Shown here: positions 5,098 through 5,649 of the stretch, in pieces
Layout: each line of letters starts with the position of its first letter
How positions within the stretch are numbered: the first letter of the stretch is position 1
Assembly (NCBI GenBank): GCA_937864935.1
Contig: CALMDN010000329.1
Coordinates: 1 to 5,649, forward strand
Source of the DNA: an uncultured Bacteroidales bacterium
GTDB taxonomy: Bacteria; Bacteroidota; Bacteroidia; Bacteroidales; Lentimicrobiaceae
Direction of reading: 5' to 3'
Length of the DNA: 5,649 nucleotides
Position numbers and translations under genes: made by a program
The notes under the pieces: generated by a model
The model's database searches: none
What the model saw: only the letters and a program-made list of their open reading frames with translations
What the model was told of the DNA's origin: nothing

Positions 5098-5649
5098 ATG
5101 AAAGATTTTGGAATTAAGAATACCGATAAGGAATTACTCAAGGAATGGTACTACCTGATGTCGCTCGGGCGCAAGCTGGACGACCGCGCCCCCAATTACC
5201 TCAAACAGGCCTTAGGCTGGTCGTATCATGCACCCTATGCCGGTCATGATGGCATACAACTGGCACTCGGACAGGTGTTTCAGAAAAACAACGACCATCT
5301 TTTTCCGTATTACCGCGACATGCTGACCGCAATTTCCGCGGGTATCAGTGCAGAAGAAATAATCCTCAACGGCATATCAAAAGCCACCGACCTTGCCAGC
5401 GGCGGCCGCCACATGTCGAATCACTTTGCCAAACCGGCATGGAACATCCACAACGTTTCGTCTGCCACCGGCAATCATACACTTCATGCTGTTGGAGTTG
5501 CCCGGGCAATAAAGAAATACGGTGCGAAAGCCGTTGCCTTCAGCTCCCAGGGAGAATCCTCCACCTCTGAAGGCTATGTATATGAAGCCATAAATGGTGC
5601 TTCAAACGAAAAACTACCGGTGGTTTTTGTTTTTCAGGACAACAACTAC
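5098..5649 (+). CDS. ThDP-dependent 2-oxoacid dehydrogenase E1, alpha-type N-terminal region (runs off right edge)
   Basis: 184 codons of an open frame are present, starting at ATG 5098 and continuing past the window. It is the E1 decarboxylase part of a pyruvate or branched-chain 2-oxoacid dehydrogenase complex, which uses thiamine diphosphate and passes the acyl group to lipoyl-E2. Seen are GHDGIQLALGQVF followed by FPYYRDM, both typical of E1 alpha, GGRHMSNHF (residues 102-110) with the conserved His region, and the ThDP motif from GES (152-154) through EGYVYEAIN (158-166) to DNNY (181-184). The family motif usually begins GDG or GDS; here the Asp is Glu153. Many Bacteroidota have alpha and beta fused in one chain of over 650 residues, so this may be a fusion, but the end is not visible. 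Substrate (pyruvate or 2-oxoisovalerate) cannot be decided. Confidence 0.9.
   Translation, partial: MKDFGIKNTDKELLKEWYYLMSLGRKLDDRAPNYLKQALGWSYHAPYAGHDGIQLALGQVFQKNNDHLFPYYRDMLTAISAGISAEEIILNGISKATDLASGGRHMSNHFAKPAWNIHNVSSATGNHTLHAVGVARAIKKYGAKAVAFSSQGESSTSEGYVYEAINGASNEKLPVVFVFQDNNY

Overview
The window looks like ordinary chromosome from a member of the Bacteroidota, probably an uncultured or environmental Bacteroidales-like lineage of medium GC. Four things point there. Copies of the Bacteroidota -7 promoter box (TAnnTTTG) stand in front of several genes. Start codons lack clear Shine-Dalgarno sequences. The protein sequences of the deformylase, the Sua5-type enzyme and the E1 dehydrogenase have the flavour of this phylum. 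The first gene encodes a TPR-type lipoprotein next to def, an arrangement I recall from this phylum. The placement is inference from the sequence alone.

Layout. From 1 to 1376 three genes run on the minus strand, in transcription order ruvX (RuvX/YqgF nuclease-fold protein), def (peptide deformylase) and the N-terminal part of a TPR-like lipoprotein that runs off the left edge. They are closely spaced and probably form one operon. The 82-base gap 1377-1458 is a divergent promoter region with two identical TAATTTTG boxes facing apart and a 10-base palindrome between them. dapD (lysine/diaminopimelate pathway) then reads right, from 1459 to 2283.

From 2284 to 2549 there is no gene. This gap is filled by a palindromic repeat element of about 220 bases with three related hairpin units inside, two of them in perfect tandem. 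It is the least ordinary part of the window.

A two-gene unit follows: a family 9 glycosyltransferase of the LPS heptosyltransferase type, using a TTG start, overlapped by four bases with a TsaC/Sua5-type threonylcarbamoyl-AMP synthase. A separate gene for a secreted, probably outer-membrane beta-barrel protein (4210-4923) has the best promoter in the window. After a 174-base gap with two small inverted repeats, the alpha-type N-terminal part of a thiamine-diphosphate-dependent 2-oxoacid dehydrogenase E1 (5098 to the right edge) begins.

The recognised genes are housekeeping or envelope functions: start-Met deformylation, rRNA/DNA processing, cell-wall precursor and lysine synthesis, LPS core synthesis, tRNA t6A modification and central carbon metabolism. 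I see no defence system, phage, CRISPR array, secretion system or biosynthetic cluster. The observations worth following are the intergenic repeat element, the symmetric divergent promoter, the TTG start, the operator-like repeats at the porin-like gene, and the variant ThDP motif in the E1.
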